This document shows positions 63,284 through 64,000 of a stretch of 64,000 nucleotides of DNA, one piece after another. The stretch spans positions 62,001 through 126,000 of the forward strand of contig JAXMAF010000009.1 of assembly GCA_046350555.1 (NCBI GenBank). Direction: 5' to 3'. The translations under genes and the position numbers were made by a program. The DNA is from JAXMAF01 sp046350555 (lineage in GTDB: Bacteria > Planctomycetota > Phycisphaerae > Phycisphaerales > SM1A02). Numbering within the stretch: the first letter of the stretch is position 1; each line of letters begins with the position of its first letter. The notes beneath the pieces were generated by a model, which saw only the letters and a program-made list of their open reading frames with translations, was not told the DNA's origin and did not search any database.

Positions 63284-64000
63284 GTGCATCCGACGCTGCG
63301 CGACTTCCTCTCGGCGCTCGATCGCGCGGGCGAGCTTCGGCGCATCTCCTGCGAGGTCTCGCCGATCCTCGAGATCGGCGCCATCGCCGATCGCGCGAGC
63401 CGCTTGCCGTGCGCACGACCGAGCCGGACGGCCGCCTCGTTCGATCGGGACCACGCCGGACTCGGCGGCTCGGCGCTGCTCTTCGAGCGCGTCGCCGGAA
63501 GCGACTTCCCGCTGGCGATCAACGTCTTCGGATCGTATCGACGCATGGAAATGGCGCTGGGCGTCGAGGATCGCGGCGGGTTCGAGGCGATCGCGGCCCG
63601 GATCGCGTCGTTGACCAGGCCGCAGCCGCCGCGCTCGTTGCGCGAGATCGTCGGCAAGGCGCGGGAGTTCCTTCCGCTGCTGCGCATCGCGCCCCGATCG
63701 GTGCGCGTCGGCCGCTGTCAGGAGGTCGTGCGCCTCGCATCGCGCGGCGAGGTCGATCTCGCCCGGCTTCCCATCATCAAGTGCTGGCCGCTCGACGGCG
63801 ATCCGGCCGCCGTCGGCGATCCGCTGACGGCCGAGCAGGCGGGCACGGCCGGCGGCGCGGGGCGCTACATCACGTTCGCCGGCATGCACACGATCCACGC
63901 CGACGAGCGCGCCATCGCCGAGCGCCCCGACGGCAAGCCGTCGTCGCACAACATCGGCATGTACCGCGCACAGCTCGTGGACCGCACGAGGCTGGCGATG
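63284..64000 (+). CDS. ubiD: UbiD-family decarboxylase, N-terminal part
   Basis: 239 residues to the window edge, starting with a GTG at 63284 (VHPTLRDFLSALDRAGELRR). UbiD enzymes use prenylated FMN to decarboxylate aromatic acids, in ubiquinone or menaquinone synthesis. Seen: LLFERVAGSDFPLAINVFGS, RLPIIKCWPLDGDPAAVGDP, and the prFMN-binding region RYITFAGMHTIHADE..SSHNIGMYRAQLVDRTRLAM. It lies 104 bp behind nagZ. The C-terminal half is outside the window, so specificity is unknown. No ribosome binding site is clear. Confidence 0.9.
   Translation, partial: MHPTLRDFLSALDRAGELRRISCEVSPILEIGAIADRASRLPCARPSRTAASFDRDHAGLGGSALLFERVAGSDFPLAINVFGSYRRMEMALGVEDRGGFEAIAARIASLTRPQPPRSLREIVGKAREFLPLLRIAPRSVRVGRCQEVVRLASRGEVDLARLPIIKCWPLDGDPAAVGDPLTAEQAGTAGGAGRYITFAGMHTIHADERAIAERPDGKPSSHNIGMYRAQLVDRTRLAM

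Overview
The window looks like high-GC chromosomal DNA from a planctomycete, most likely class Phycisphaerae. This rests on six secreted proteins ending in the 'GC-type' dockerin pair (D-x-NGDG-x-V-NGADLG-LLL-x-WG) common in that group, a membrane protein with a CxxCGYD/CPECG zinc ribbon, planctomycete-type Y1 transposase relatives, and the mix of housekeeping genes. No rRNA or tRNA gene was found. The lineage is an inference; no marker gene is present.

Layout. 1-15 kb: the 3' end of rtcA, then large exported dockerin proteins (a 1,442-residue repeat protein, a small anchored protein, a double C-type-lectin protein and a GH81 beta-1,3-glucanase), with decayed transposase DNA between them. 15-38 kb: an accessory region. 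It holds a lower-GC minus-strand operon with a MauE-like membrane protein and a 10-cysteine secreted protein, an LssY-domain protein, a SulP transporter between two copies of one REP-associated transposase (RAYT), two more dockerin proteins, a CPA antiporter, an exported AsmA-like protein, a HEPN (Apea-like) protein, and five toxin-antitoxin loci that are all broken as read (two VapBC, two MntA-HepT, one nucleotidyltransferase type). 38-42 kb: M29 aminopeptidase, a GxxExxY protein inside a 32-bp inverted repeat, a Nudix hydrolase, and a 1-kb array of 172-bp repeats. 42-64 kb: a dense housekeeping segment (dapA, pdxJ, phoU, a UDP-sugar pyrophosphorylase, mlaF, mlaD, a lipase-like hydrolase, an rRNA/tRNA methyltransferase, murA, fpr, fumC, argS, nfo, a TPR lipoprotein, queF, nagZ and the 5' part of ubiD).

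Most notable structure. A family of about 102-115 bp elements with imperfect terminal inverted repeats (ATACG..TYCCAGT.GA) occurs eight times. Every copy has the same nucleotide on both sides, as expected for a 1-bp target duplication, and six of eight sit in a TSA triplet (TGA or TCA). Three copies lie inside the TGA stop codon of a gene and regenerate it; one splits a vapC gene and two split an aldo/keto reductase remnant, and removing element plus one base rejoins the frame in each case. I do not recognise this family; it behaves like a MITE.

Caution. Several conserved genes (pdxJ, argS, mlaF, two DUF4190-like genes) contain isolated or mutually compensating single-base shifts. That pattern suggests residual indel errors in the assembly, so frameshift-based pseudogene calls here need read-level confirmation. 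The insertion and nonsense changes are not explained by indel errors.
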